Notes: generated from the letters alone by a model not told the origin. A stretch of 64,000 nt of DNA from Geobacter sp. (GCA_003574895.1 PJFB01000012.1:103623-167622); one strand, 5' to 3'. Shown: positions 8,207 through 18,102, counted from the stretch's first letter. Made by a program: numbers and translations.

Positions 8207-8554
8207 ATGACAAAACTGGTAGGCGAAAATGTACTGATGCGGATCTTTATCGGGGAGAGTGATCGCTATGGCCGCAAACCCCTTTACGAGGCACTGGTCG
8301 AACTCCTGCGCAAGGAGGGTTTTGCCGGGGCAACGGTCTTGCGCGGCCTGTGCGGCTTTGGCGCCCACAGCGTCTTCCATACCCAGAAACTGCTGGATCT
8401 TTCCGCAGACCTGCCGTTGATTGTCGAGGTGGTGGACAGCCAGGAGAAGATCAACGCCATCATGCCGCGCATCGACGAGATGATGGGTGGCGGCATGATT
8501 ACCCTGGAAAAGGCTACCGTGATCCGCTATTCTCCCGATCCCAAGAAGCCGTAA
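8207..8554 (+). CDS. DUF190 family protein
   Basis: A 115-residue DUF190 protein, a PII-like ferredoxin-fold family frequently found beside crcB. Typical features: VLMRIFIGESDRYGRKPLYEALVELLR at the start, GATVLRGLCGFGAH near residue 46, and LPLIVEVVDSQEKINAIMP near 70. The ATG at 8207 follows AAGGAGA and begins the family homology. It lies 47 bases after crcB and is probably in the same fluoride-controlled unit. Possible role in fluoride response is inferred from context only. Confidence 0.9.
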   Translation: MTKLVGENVLMRIFIGESDRYGRKPLYEALVELLRKEGFAGATVLRGLCGFGAHSVFHTQKLLDLSADLPLIVEVVDSQEKINAIMPRIDEMMGGGMITLEKATVIRYSPDPKKP

Positions 8555-9589
8555 TCTGCATGGCGGCGACCCCTTCGCCCGCTTCAGTCACTATCAAACC
8601 GCATTCCTTGCACAGAGCCCCGAGGAACTCCCCGGGGTTCTGTTTTTTCCACCCGCCGTGAAAATGATCCGCCGCCAGCAGCACCCCTCCCGGCGCCAGC
8701 AGCGCCGCCAGGTTTGCCACGACCCGCCGCAGGCCGTTGTGCCGGTTGATGATCGGCCCTCCCAGCAGGCCGTTACAGAGGATCAGGTCGTATCCATGGG
8801 TTGAGGGCCGTTGCAGAAGATCGGCTTGCCTGAAGAGCAACGCCGAGTCCGCTCCCAGCTCGAAAACCGGTCCGGCCCATGAGCGGAACAACCGTTCCCT
8901 GTGCGGGTCATGGGGAAAGGACCCGTGAGCAGCGGCCCAGATCTCCAATGGCTCAAGGGTCCACCCTTCGATGGCAAATTGATCGGGCCGCCACCCCCCG
9001 TCCAATAACAGGCGCGCCAAGCCATAGCATCCGGCGCCATCCCCGCAGGCCGCGTCCAGGCAACGCAATGGCTCACCCCGCTTTTTTGACAACCACTCCC
9101 GAATGAACTCCTCCTGTTTGGGATAGCGAACAACTCCTCCGTAGAAACGGCGCGGCAGAAAGGAGGCAAAGATGAACTCCTGCAACAGGTTACGGTTATC
9201 AAGAAGCGCAGCAAGGATCCGGGCCGGATTGGCGCCGAGCTGGAACTTCGGCGGCAAGGCGCTGAATGCGTCGGCCCAACTCAGGGCGTCATGGAAGGGG
9301 GTGCTGGAGAGGATCGGCGGATAGGCCAGGGCGGAACAGTAAAGGCGGTTGAAGCAGCCGGCAACCTCTTTTATGGGGAGGTACATCTCACTCTGGCAGC
9401 GGATCTCCGGGGTGACGACCAGTCCGGGCGCCGGCAGCGGGGCGGGGCTGGTGGCGGCATAGACCAGGAAACGGTCATTCAGGCGCTTGATGGCCCTTTG
9501 AAAGGATGCCGACCTGTGGGGTGCAACAAGCAGCAGTTCAAGGTGCCGCCGGGCGACTTCCGGATCAAGGGACGGCCGGAAACCGACCA

Positions 9590-9593
<4 letters not shown>
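8514..9593 (-). CDS. SAM-dependent methyltransferase, class I
   Basis: A 359-residue protein with a Rossmann-type SAM site, RCLDAACGDGAGCYGLARLLL (about residues 199-219), then the acidic and LILCNGLLGG post-motifs and a substrate region at the C-terminus. The N-terminal ~190 residues do not match a domain I can name. The overall layout recalls CheR-like or small-molecule methyltransferases. The stop lies 41 bases inside the convergent DUF190 gene. Its start overlaps the mqnE stop by four bases (ATGA), so the two are translationally coupled, which hints at, but does not prove, a link to menaquinone synthesis. Confidence 0.75.
8614..8648 (+). terminator. Terminator for crcB-DUF190, inside the opposing methyltransferase gene
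   Basis: AGAGCCCCG (8614-8622) pairs with CGGGGTTCT (8633-8641, one G-U), followed by GTTTTTT. It lies 60 bases after the DUF190 stop but within the coding region of the convergent methyltransferase. Confidence 0.75.
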
Positions 9594-10669
<1,076 letters not shown>

Positions 10670-10939
10670 GGCTGGAAGTTTACGGGAAACAGGGCAACGG
10701 TTCAAGGGTTTTGTCGTGCCGATTCACCTCCAACAGACAATGGCCATGATCAAAATTACTTTTCCCGGCTTTTCTGATAAAGTATCTTCAACAATGTCTG
10801 CAAACCGTCAAGGCTTGTTCCGCGCCGATAACTCCCGGATGGCGCATCATGACCCAGGTCATGGCAATCGACGTAAAACTCAACTATCGAGATGCTGACA
10901 AGCTGAAAATAGCGACTCGCCAACTATTCAAAGGACAAT

Positions 10940-12217
10940 ATGAAAACAAAAAAACGGATCGTCATTGTAGGAATGGGGTTCGGAGGAATCCGTGCGGCAA
11001 ACGCCCTGGCGGGCAAAGGGCACGAAATCGTGCTGGTGGACCGGAACAATTACCACCTGTTCCAGCCATTGCTTTACCAGGTGGCAACGGCCGGACTGGA
11101 ACAGGAATCCATCGCCTATTCTGTGCGGGCCATGGCCCGCAAATGGCCAGGAACGCGCTTCCACCTGTCCGAGGTGATTGGCGTGGATTTCGCCCGGCGC
11201 GAGGTGCGGACCGACAATGGCTCAATTCCATACGACTACCTAGTGATCGGTGCCGGCAGCGTTACCAATCACTTCGGCCTCCATTCGGTGGAGCGCTACT
11301 CCTTCGACCTCAAGGAACTGACCGATGGAGAAAGGCTCCGCAACCACATCCTGACCGCCTTTGAACGGGCGGTCAATGAGCCTGACCCGTCCCGGAAACG
11401 GGCGCTGATGACCTTTGTCATTGTCGGCGGCGGGCCCACCGGGGTCGAGTTTGCCGGTGCCCTGATCGAGCTGGTCCATTTCGTCCTGGCCAAGGACTAC
11501 CCGGAGCTGAGCACCCATGCGGCCAGGGTGGTGCTGGTGGAGGCCACCGACATGCTGCTGGCGGCCATGCCCGAGCAACTGCGCACCTATACCCTGAAAA
11601 AACTGCGCAGCATGTCGGTGGAGGTGTTGCTCAACTCCAGGGTGGTGGATGCCGGGCCGGAGCGGGTCGTCATGCATGACGGCGCCGTCATCCCCGCCCA
11701 CACCCTGTTCTGGTCGGCCGGGGTCAAGGCCGCACCCCTGGCTGCGACACTGGGCTTGCCGGCCAGGCCTGGAGGGAGAATCCAGCCGGAGCCGGACCTG
11801 ACTCTCCCCAATCACCCCGAAGTCTTCGTCATAGGCGATATGGCCTATCTGGAGCAGGACGGCGCGGCGCTGCCAATGACGGCGCCCGTTGCCATGCAGA
11901 TGGGCATCTACGCCGGGAAAGCCATACTGGCAAAGGAAGCCGGGACCCAAATGCCCCCCTTTCGCTACCACGACAAAGGGAGCATGGCCACCATCGGCCG
12001 CAATGCCGCCGTGGCCAGCGCATTCGGCATGAACTTCCGGGGCTATCTCGCCTGGCTGGTCTGGCTGCTGCTCCACCTCTACTACCTGATCGGCTTCCGC
12101 AACCGCATCGTTGTCATGCTCAACTGGGTCTGGTACTACTGGTTCCACGAACGACAGGTGCGTCTGATCACCAGGCGCGAGGTGGAGGTGGATGCAAATC
12201 GTAGTGGGGGTATTTGA
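10940..12217 (+). CDS. ndh: Type II NADH dehydrogenase
   Basis: A 425-residue two-dinucleotide-binding flavoprotein. The FAD site is IVIVGMGFGGIRAANAL at the start, the NAD site is VIVGGGPTGVEFAGAL near residue 160, and the second FAD motif VFVIGDMAYLE lies near 295. The C-terminus carries hydrophobic, amphipathic segments (YLAWLVWLLLHLYYLIGF) that would hold it on the inner face of the cytoplasmic membrane. NDH-2 passes electrons from NADH to the quinone pool without pumping protons. The start follows AAAGGACAAT. The 270-base gap before it should hold its promoter but I see no convincing boxes. Confidence 0.92.
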   Translation: MKTKKRIVIVGMGFGGIRAANALAGKGHEIVLVDRNNYHLFQPLLYQVATAGLEQESIAYSVRAMARKWPGTRFHLSEVIGVDFARREVRTDNGSIPYDYLVIGAGSVTNHFGLHSVERYSFDLKELTDGERLRNHILTAFERAVNEPDPSRKRALMTFVIVGGGPTGVEFAGALIELVHFVLAKDYPELSTHAARVVLVEATDMLLAAMPEQLRTYTLKKLRSMSVEVLLNSRVVDAGPERVVMHDGAVIPAHTLFWSAGVKAAPLAATLGLPARPGGRIQPEPDLTLPNHPEVFVIGDMAYLEQDGAALPMTAPVAMQMGIYAGKAILAKEAGTQMPPFRYHDKGSMATIGRNAAVASAFGMNFRGYLAWLVWLLLHLYYLIGFRNRIVVMLNWVWYYWFHERQVRLITRREVEVDANRSGGI

Positions 12218-12291
12218 GCCATTGCAACTTTGATCGTCTGAGGGGGCCACTTCCAAGACACTTCCGGAATGTAATTCACTGGAGAATGGCG

Positions 12292-13140
12292 TTATTCTTC
12301 TTCAACTTTCAGCAGTTTCCGCTTCACCCTTTCCGGTAGTTCCTTGTAATTAACACGCGTTGAGACACGCCGTCCCGATTTCTGCTCCAGATCACGCCGG
12401 GCACTGCCAGCCACGGTGCCGCCTTCCACCGAGGCGTCGAGGTTTTCATCATACCCCTGGGCATCGCGGTTGCGGGCGATCTCGGTGGTGGATGCCTCCC
12501 CCAGCATGGTGAAGATCAGCTCCAGGTCGGTCATGTGATCGCGCAGATTATCACGCTGTTTGTCCAGGGCCTTGAATTCCTTGTATTCCGATGGGGTCAT
12601 GCCGAAGGTGGCTCGGCTGATCTCGGCGGTGAGGATGGAGTACTCCCGTTGTTCCCTGACGCCGCGCTTTTGCCATTCGTTGGTCAACTCATCCCGGATC
12701 GCGATACCGCGCACCCGCTTTTCAATCCACTCGTCGCTGTATCCTTTGGCCTTGTACAACTCCCGCATCCGCTTTGCGGCGAGTTCCGGGTTTTCAATTT
12801 CCTCCAGCCGTTCGTAGCCGACTCGCGCCAGCCAACGTTTGAAGGGTTCCGCCTTGGGGGAAGGAATGGACTGGATGATGCGCAGAAGTCCTTCGGCGTG
12901 GGAGCAGTCCGTTTTCCGCAGTTTGCCATCCGGCGCTTCAAGTTTGAACTGTCGACAAATTGTCGACAGTTCAATTCCGTTGATCTTCTCCCGTTGCTTT
13001 ATGCGATACCAATAGTCCCTGGGATTAGGGCTGTCGGTTAGGGCCGCAACCACATCGATAACCGAAAAAAACCACTTTTGCTCCTTTTCATCCCAGATAG
13101 AGCGAATCTGTTTTAATTCAAACAGCTTGATATTACTCAT
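12292..13140 (-). CDS. Bro-N domain protein
   Basis: A 282-residue protein with an N-terminal BRO family DNA-binding domain (about 1-110; VWFFSVIDVVAALTDSPNPRDYWYRIK-like segment) seen in phage antirepressors. The conserved C-terminal half includes KAKGYSDEWIEKRVRGIAIRDELTNEWQKRG, SILTAEISRATFGMTPSEYKEFK and LGEASTTEIARNRDAQG. Full-length relatives of this exact form are widespread as stand-alone bacterial genes. The DinD DNA-damage protein is a more distant comparison. Role unknown. Together with the adjacent hicAB pair it marks a small accessory segment. Confidence 0.82.
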   Translation of the reverse strand: MSNIKLFELKQIRSIWDEKEQKWFFSVIDVVAALTDSPNPRDYWYRIKQREKINGIELSTICRQFKLEAPDGKLRKTDCSHAEGLLRIIQSIPSPKAEPFKRWLARVGYERLEEIENPELAAKRMRELYKAKGYSDEWIEKRVRGIAIRDELTNEWQKRGVREQREYSILTAEISRATFGMTPSEYKEFKALDKQRDNLRDHMTDLELIFTMLGEASTTEIARNRDAQGYDENLDASVEGGTVAGSARRDLEQKSGRRVSTRVNYKELPERVKRKLLKVEEE

Positions 13141-13238
13141 GGGTTGCCTCGCGATAAAGATTCATGTGCTCCAACTAAGATGCCTATGTCGTACCCTTCA
13201 TCTCGCAAATCAACGATTGCTTAACCATCACGCCCTGC

Positions 13239-13571
13239 TCAACAGACATTGGCGGTCAGGTGTTGTAACTGCTCATTTACCCAACTGTTGATACTTTCCC
13301 CTGACTGCTTGGCCGCTATATACACCTTGCGGTGTAGGTCTGGAGAAAACCGTAACATGAATTTGCCGGTAAATGGCTTTTCAGGCGCATGCCCAAGCTG
13401 GGCGCAGAAATCGATATAATCGTCAACCGATTCCTTGAATGCCTGCTTGATCTCTTCAACGGTCGTTCCCTGGAAGGTGATCACATCGCGCAGGCCGATT
13501 ACCTCACCATGGAAAATTTCCGCGTCGTCGTCATACTCAACCCTGCCGGAATACCCTTTATACTGCATCAT
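13239..13571 (-). CDS. hicB: HicB-type antitoxin
   Basis: A 110-residue HicB-like antitoxin: the N-terminal degenerate RNase H-like domain (YKGYSGRVEYDDDAEIFHGEVIGLRDVITFQGTTVEEIKQAFKESVDDYIDFC) and a C-terminal ribbon-helix-helix segment (GKFMLRFSPDLHRKVYIAAKQSGESINSWVNEQL). It neutralises HicA and represses the operon. The start overlaps the hicA stop by four bases (ATGA), so toxin is first and antitoxin second, the usual HicAB order. Confidence 0.92.
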   Translation of the reverse strand: MMQYKGYSGRVEYDDDAEIFHGEVIGLRDVITFQGTTVEEIKQAFKESVDDYIDFCAQLGHAPEKPFTGKFMLRFSPDLHRKVYIAAKQSGESINSWVNEQLQHLTANVC

Positions 13572-13771
13572 GGCCGAATACCCCCTTCCTCGAGAAAACG
13601 GCGTACCGATTTCACCGCGCCCTTATCAGTTTCCTTTTTTGGGTGTGGCCGGTGGAAAGTAGCCTTGATCCCGTTCAGAAAAAATCTGACACGGGAGCCG
13701 TTTCCCTCAAATCGTTCAGCACCCAAAGCCACAAGCAACGCTTCTATGTCATCCCATACAATACCTGGCAT
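13568..13771 (-). CDS. hicA: HicA-type mRNA interferase toxin
   Basis: A 67-residue HicA toxin of the double-stranded RNA-binding fold. The catalytic His lies in FHRPHPKKETDKGAVKSVRRFLEEGGI near the C-terminus. HicA cleaves mRNA when not bound by HicB. The start is ATG at 13771 or GTG at 13774. Neither has a good ribosome binding site, consistent with low toxin translation. Ten bases upstream is the palindrome at 13781-13799. Confidence 0.88.
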   Translation of the reverse strand: MPGIVWDDIEALLVALGAERFEGNGSRVRFFLNGIKATFHRPHPKKETDKGAVKSVRRFLEEGGIRP

Positions 13772-13780
13772 CACAAGATG

Positions 13781-13799
13781 ATACTATTGTAAATAGTAT
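13781..13799. promoter_or_regulatory. Palindromic operator of hicAB
   Basis: ATACTATT-GTA-AATAGTAT is a perfect inverted repeat (8-base arms, 3-base spacer) just upstream of hicA. Its position and symmetry suit binding by the HicB ribbon-helix-helix dimer for autoregulation. Confidence 0.6.
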
Positions 13800-13821
13800 T
13801 ATCAAAGGCATGTACAAAGAA

Positions 13822-13850
13822 AAAGGCGCGAAGCCGAAGCCCCGCGCCTT
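13822..13850 (-). terminator. Terminator of hcp
   Basis: On the minus strand AAGGCGCG pairs with CGCGCCTT around a short loop and runs into TTTTC. It lies 28 bases after the hcp stop and before the hicAB promoter region. Confidence 0.8.
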
Positions 13851-13877
13851 ATTCCGTTACTGCATGTTTAATGTAAC

Positions 13878-15473
13878 CTACCCCAGGATCGCCTTGATAT
13901 CGGCCTCGGCCGTGGTGATGGGGCCGATGTTGAAGTTCTCCACCAGGAAGTTGAGGACGTTGGGGGAGACAAAGGCCGGCAGTGTCGGGCCGAGCTTGAT
14001 GTTCTTGATCCCCAGGGAGAAGAGGGTCAAGAGGATGACCACCGCCTTCTGCTCGTACCAGGAAAGGATCATGGAGAGCGGCAGGTCGTTCACCCCGCAC
14101 TCGAAGGCCCCTGCCAGGGCCACGGCGATCTGGATGGCCGAGTAGGCGTCGTTGCACTGCCCCACGTCCAGCAGGCGCGGAATGCCGCCGATGTCGCCGA
14201 ACTCCAGCTTGTTGAAGCGGTACTTGCCGCAGGCCAGGGTCAGGATGACCGTATCCTGGGGGAGCTTTTCGGCAAATTCGGTGTAGTAGTTGCGGCCGGA
14301 CTTGGCACCGTCACAGCCGCCGATCAGGAAGAAGTGCTTGATGGCGCCGGACTTGACCGCGGCGATGACCTTGTCGGCAACCCCCAGCACGGCGTTGTGG
14401 CCGAAACCGGTCAGGATCTCCTGCCCGGGGTTGTCCGGGAAACCGGGAAGCTCCTGTGCCCTGTTGATGACGGCGGAAAAATCCCACCCGTCGATATGGG
14501 GCACGTCGGGCCAGGCCACGAGGCCCCAGGTGTAGAGGCGGTCCTTATAGCTGTCCGACGGACGCTGGATGCAGTTGGTGTTGAAGATGATCGAGCCGGG
14601 GAAGTTGGCAAACTCCTTGGCCTGGTCCTGCCAGGCGCCGCCAAAGTTGCCGGCCAGGTGGCTGTATTTTTTCAGGCCTGGATAGCCGTGGGCCGGCAGC
14701 ATCTCGCCATGGGTGTAGATGTTGATCCCCTTGCCCTCGGTCTGCTTGAGCAGCTCTTCCAGCATCTTCAGGTCGTGGCCAGAGACCAGGATGGCCTTGC
14801 CGGCCTTGGTGCCCAGTTGCACTGCCGTGGGGACCGGGTGGCCGTAGGTATCGGTATGGGCCGCGTTCAGGAGGGCCATCACGGTAAGATTCTGCTTGCC
14901 GCACTCCATGCAGAGGCCGACGAAGTCCATCAGCCCCAGGTTGGGATCGGTGGTGGCGGCCAGGGCCTTCTGGACGAAGGCCATCACGTCGTCGTTGCTC
15001 CTGCCCAGGATCATGGCGTGGTCCATATAGGCAGCCATCCCCTTCAGGCCGTACATCAGTATCTCGATCACGGAGCGGATGTCTTCGTTGATATGTTGGG
15101 TGTTGATACCGTACTGCTCACCCTGGGCTATCATGCCGGCCAGGTCGTCGGCCGGTTTCCAGTCCGCCAGCGGGCCGGACAGGGTGACACCACTGGCGGC
15201 CCTGGCCTTTTCCTTCATTTCGTAGCATTGCTTGATGACGCTGCCGATGCGGGGCGCGTCAAAATCAACATTGGTGACCGTGGTGAAGAGCCCTTCGATG
15301 GTGAAACGGTCGATCTCGGCGTTCCGCCCCAACTTGTCGGCATAGAGCGCCAGGCTCTTCAGGCCGTAGAGCAGATGATCCTGCAAAGTCGCCACTTCCG
15401 GTTTCTTGCCGCATACGCCCGAGATGTTGCACCCGACCCCATTTGCTGCCTGCTCGCATTGATTACAAAACAT
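13878..15473 (-). CDS. hcp: Hybrid cluster protein (hydroxylamine reductase)
   Basis: A 531-residue hybrid-cluster protein that reduces hydroxylamine and, in vivo, probably deals with nitric oxide. The N-terminal cubane Cys are C3, C6, C15 and C21 (C-x2-C-x8-C-x5-C), the class I spacing of strict anaerobes. The hybrid-cluster ligands appear in FVGLCMECGKQNLTV, NTNCIQRP, IGGCDGAKSGRNYY, TLACGKYRFN and DVGQCNDAYSAI. Start after AAAGGGGGATC. Transcribed divergently from the DUF362 ferredoxin gene with an FNR/CRP-type palindrome between them. Confidence 0.95.
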   Translation of the reverse strand: MFCNQCEQAANGVGCNISGVCGKKPEVATLQDHLLYGLKSLALYADKLGRNAEIDRFTIEGLFTTVTNVDFDAPRIGSVIKQCYEMKEKARAASGVTLSGPLADWKPADDLAGMIAQGEQYGINTQHINEDIRSVIEILMYGLKGMAAYMDHAMILGRSNDDVMAFVQKALAATTDPNLGLMDFVGLCMECGKQNLTVMALLNAAHTDTYGHPVPTAVQLGTKAGKAILVSGHDLKMLEELLKQTEGKGINIYTHGEMLPAHGYPGLKKYSHLAGNFGGAWQDQAKEFANFPGSIIFNTNCIQRPSDSYKDRLYTWGLVAWPDVPHIDGWDFSAVINRAQELPGFPDNPGQEILTGFGHNAVLGVADKVIAAVKSGAIKHFFLIGGCDGAKSGRNYYTEFAEKLPQDTVILTLACGKYRFNKLEFGDIGGIPRLLDVGQCNDAYSAIQIAVALAGAFECGVNDLPLSMILSWYEQKAVVILLTLFSLGIKNIKLGPTLPAFVSPNVLNFLVENFNIGPITTAEADIKAILG

Positions 15474-15565
15474 TTAGTTGATCCCCCTTTGGATTAATTG
15501 TTTCTTGATGTAGTTGAATGCCTGTTTTTATGGTATGAGAATATGCGATTCAGCTTAACGTAACC

Positions 15566-15579
15566 TTGACCATTGTCAA
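15566..15579. promoter_or_regulatory. TTGAC-N4-GTCAA palindrome between hcp and ferredoxin genes
   Basis: TTGACCATTGTCAA is a perfect palindrome of the FNR/CRP-superfamily type, 36 bases upstream of the ferredoxin start and 92 upstream of hcp. Nitrosative-stress regulators of this family (HcpR, Dnr/NnrR) commonly control hcp, so one of them is the likely binder. Confidence 0.65.
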
Positions 15580-15614
15580 TTTTTGCAACTTTCCGAGAAA
15601 GGGAGATATTTATC

Positions 15615-16718
15615 ATGTCCAACGTCTATTTTGCCGACCTGCGCGCCGGCCACAAAGAGAACCTGTTCGACAAGATCACCAAGTTGCTGACCCTGGCCGG
15701 GCTCCCCCAGCGCGTCAATGAAGGGGACCTGACCGCCATCAAGATCCACTTCGGCGAAAAGGGGAACCATGCCTTTATCCGGCCGATCTTTGCCCGCCGC
15801 GTGGTGGATGAGATCAAGAAGCTGAAGGCCGCTCCGTTTCTGACCGACTCCTCCACCCTCTACCCGGGGGAGCGGAAGGAGGCGGTCTCCTCCCTGACCT
15901 GTGCCATCGAAAACGGCTTTGGCTATGCCTGCGTCGGGGCGCCGTTGATCATCAGCGACGGCCTGCGGGGGGTGACCGAGACGGATATCACCATCGAGGG
16001 GGAACTGCTGAAAAAGGTCCATATCGGCAGCGAGATCATCGAGGCCGACTCCCTGGTCTGTCTGACCCACTTCAAGTGCCACGAGCTGACCGGTTTCGGC
16101 GGCGCCATCAAGAACCTGGGCATGGGATGCGCCTCCCGCAAGGGGAAGCTGGTCCAGCATTCCACCGTGGCCCCCAAGGTAGCGGAAAAATACTGCACCG
16201 GGTGCGGTCTCTGCCTCAAGTCCTGCGCCCATGACGCCATCGCCGTCATCGAGGGGAAGGCGACCATCGACCCCACCCTCTGCGCCGGCTGCTCCCGCTG
16301 TATCACGATCTGCCCCGTCAAGGCGATCAACATCCAGTGGAACGAGGCTGCGGACCTGGTGATGAAGAAGATGGCCGAATACGCCAAGGGGGCGCTACAG
16401 GGCAAGGAGCACAAGGCTGTGTATCTCAGCTTCATCACCCATGTTTCGCCCGCCTGCGACTGCTACGGCCATGCCGACGCCCCCATCGTCAACGACATCG
16501 GTATCTGCGCCTCCACTGACCCGGTGGCCATCGACCAGGCCTGCGCCGACCTGGTCAACAATGCCCGTGGCAACGAGGGCTCGGCCTTGCAGAGCGGCCA
16601 CGAGCCGGGCGGCGACAAGTTCCGCGGTGTCTACCCGGAGATCCCCTGGGAGGTGCAACTGGAGCATGGGGAAAAGATCGGGCTGGGTTCGAGGAAGTAT
16701 GAGTTGGTGCGGATCTGA
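15615..16718 (+). CDS. DUF362 protein with two 4Fe-4S ferredoxin motifs
   Basis: A 367-residue protein with an N-terminal DUF362 domain (FGEKGNHAFIRPIFARRVVDEI, TDSSTLYPGERK, LVCLTHFKCHELTGFGGAIKNLGMGCASRKGK) and a dicluster ferredoxin insert at about residues 194-245 (CTGCGLCLKSC and CAGCSRCITIC). These proteins are presumed soluble electron carriers or redox enzymes in anaerobes. The ATG at 15615 follows AAAGGGAGA. Its divergent pairing with hcp and the shared palindrome suggest that it supplies electrons to the hybrid cluster protein, an inference from context. Confidence 0.88.
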   Translation: MSNVYFADLRAGHKENLFDKITKLLTLAGLPQRVNEGDLTAIKIHFGEKGNHAFIRPIFARRVVDEIKKLKAAPFLTDSSTLYPGERKEAVSSLTCAIENGFGYACVGAPLIISDGLRGVTETDITIEGELLKKVHIGSEIIEADSLVCLTHFKCHELTGFGGAIKNLGMGCASRKGKLVQHSTVAPKVAEKYCTGCGLCLKSCAHDAIAVIEGKATIDPTLCAGCSRCITICPVKAINIQWNEAADLVMKKMAEYAKGALQGKEHKAVYLSFITHVSPACDCYGHADAPIVNDIGICASTDPVAIDQACADLVNNARGNEGSALQSGHEPGGDKFRGVYPEIPWEVQLEHGEKIGLGSRKYELVRI

Positions 16719-16792
16719 TTGAGCTGATCGGGCAAGCTCCGGATAAATGTTCCAAATGGCTTGTTGAGTCCACAGAATCGGAAGGAAGGAAA

Positions 16793-17491
16793 ATGTCACT
16801 TGTAGCAGGCATACACCTCGGAGATATTGCGCTTCTGGTCGCAGACAGGAGAGTCGTAACAAAAAACGAACTTGGTGAAATCATCATTTTAAGTGACGAC
16901 CATAAGAAAATTATTGATACAGGAATTGGCTACATTACAGGATCAGGATGTGTAGAATTACTCGACCCCGTTAAATATGCAATCCAAGACAGTAATATTA
17001 CCCACACAGACCAAATTCTAAACATTATCAGCGAAGAAAAAGAATACTTCAGAGAATGTGCAGTTTTTGGAGATTTAACTGATGAAATTATAGGTATGAC
17101 AGGATGGTTATTTACCTACAGGACAATTATTGAGGATAAACCAGAGATACGAGTAGCTTTATGCCACCCTTCTTTAGGAAAAGAGATGGGGTTAATTTTA
17201 AAAGGCAAAGCCAATTTCATCATACCAGTTGGTAGTCCAGAAGATCCAATACTCCGCGTATCAGATCTAGTTAATAAACACATCAAAACATCAGATGACA
17301 TCACTGACCCCATGAAATGCCTTGAGTACCATATTCCCATTCTCAGAGAAGTTTATTCCTTTGTGTCAGAGTGTTGTAAAACTGTTTCGGAAACTTTTAA
17401 TATAGGTGTCGTTTTCAAGGATGGGACGATGATGCACTCAACGGAAATCGGTCCTTCCAGTAACAACATTACTTTCACTCCCTCTCGTTAA
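16793..17491 (+). CDS. Orphan protein resembling the proteasome/HslV N-terminal hydrolase fold
   Basis: A 232-residue protein I cannot assign firmly. The beginning (SLVAGIHLGDIALLVADRRVV, then DDHKKIIDTGIGYITGSG) follows the strand-turn-strand pattern of proteasome beta-type Ntn hydrolases, where a residue just after the initiator Met (here Ser2) becomes the nucleophile and a Lys follows near position 33-40. No other catalytic evidence is visible. Its base composition is much more AT-rich than the neighbours and codon use differs (many ATA, AAA, TTA), so it is probably acquired. Start after GAAGGAAGG. Confidence 0.5.
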   Translation: MSLVAGIHLGDIALLVADRRVVTKNELGEIIILSDDHKKIIDTGIGYITGSGCVELLDPVKYAIQDSNITHTDQILNIISEEKEYFRECAVFGDLTDEIIGMTGWLFTYRTIIEDKPEIRVALCHPSLGKEMGLILKGKANFIIPVGSPEDPILRVSDLVNKHIKTSDDITDPMKCLEYHIPILREVYSFVSECCKTVSETFNIGVVFKDGTMMHSTEIGPSSNNITFTPSR

Positions 17492-17566
17492 AAAACAGGA
17501 ACAACAAAGGAAATTTAAACATCCTTTTAAAAGTGAGTCGAAAGAAATATCTCAACAAGGAAGCAA

Positions 17567-17584
17567 GACCGGCCTAGGCCGGTC
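17567..17584. repeat. Perfect 18-base palindrome between the two AT-rich genes
   Basis: GACCGGCCTAGGCCGGTC reads the same on both strands, 75 bases after one orphan gene and 42 before the next. No T-run follows, so it is not a standard intrinsic terminator. It could be a protein-binding or recombination site. Confidence 0.5.
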
Positions 17585-17625
17585 AGTTCCCGGCCCGTTA
17601 GCTGAAAAAATGAACGGAGGATGGA

Positions 17626-18102
17626 ATGAAACATATTCAAAGGTTTGTTTTGTCATTAATCGTTTTCCCCTGTTTTTTCGGTTGCGGTAGTAATGAAAAT
17701 AATACGGCTACTGGCATACAAGGGGTGACATTTGTCGATAAAGGTACAGTTGCTCCAAATCCGATTAGCACAAACGTATCAATTGACTCAACCACTATCA
17801 ACTACTCACAATCGCAGTCAGGGCAAATTATCGGAGTGTGGTCTAAACAGATTCAGTTTTCTGATTACACCTCGGTCCGGAAGGTGATATCAGACAACAG
17901 GTTATATGAAAGCGGGAATGTACTTCCATCTGGCCAACCAACTTGTACGGGGGCACAAGGAATGACTGTAAATGTTTTAAAAGACAACTCTATCCATTCC
18001 TTTGATATCGACGGTGGTGTGTTATGCGATAGAACTCAATGGCCCGTTGGTGTTCGTGATTTGGTAAATCTTGAGGATGCGCTGGTTGCTAAATATAAAT
18101 AG
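17626..18102 (+). CDS. Small lipoprotein of unknown function
   Basis: A 158-residue secreted lipoprotein: a type II signal peptide (FVLSLIVFPCFFGC, with Cys near residue 21 as the lipid anchor) followed by a Ser/Asn/Thr-rich linker and a beta-rich domain with two Cys (in PTCTG and GVLCDR) likely to pair. No family recognised. AT-rich like the gene before it and well separated in composition from dtd downstream. Start after CGGAGGATG. Confidence 0.7.
   Translation: MKHIQRFVLSLIVFPCFFGCGSNENNTATGIQGVTFVDKGTVAPNPISTNVSIDSTTINYSQSQSGQIIGVWSKQIQFSDYTSVRKVISDNRLYESGNVLPSGQPTCTGAQGMTVNVLKDNSIHSFDIDGGVLCDRTQWPVGVRDLVNLEDALVAKYK

Noticed and set aside
14334..15497. 387-codon open frame opposite hcp
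   Set aside because: Shadow of the conserved hcp frame in GC-rich DNA.
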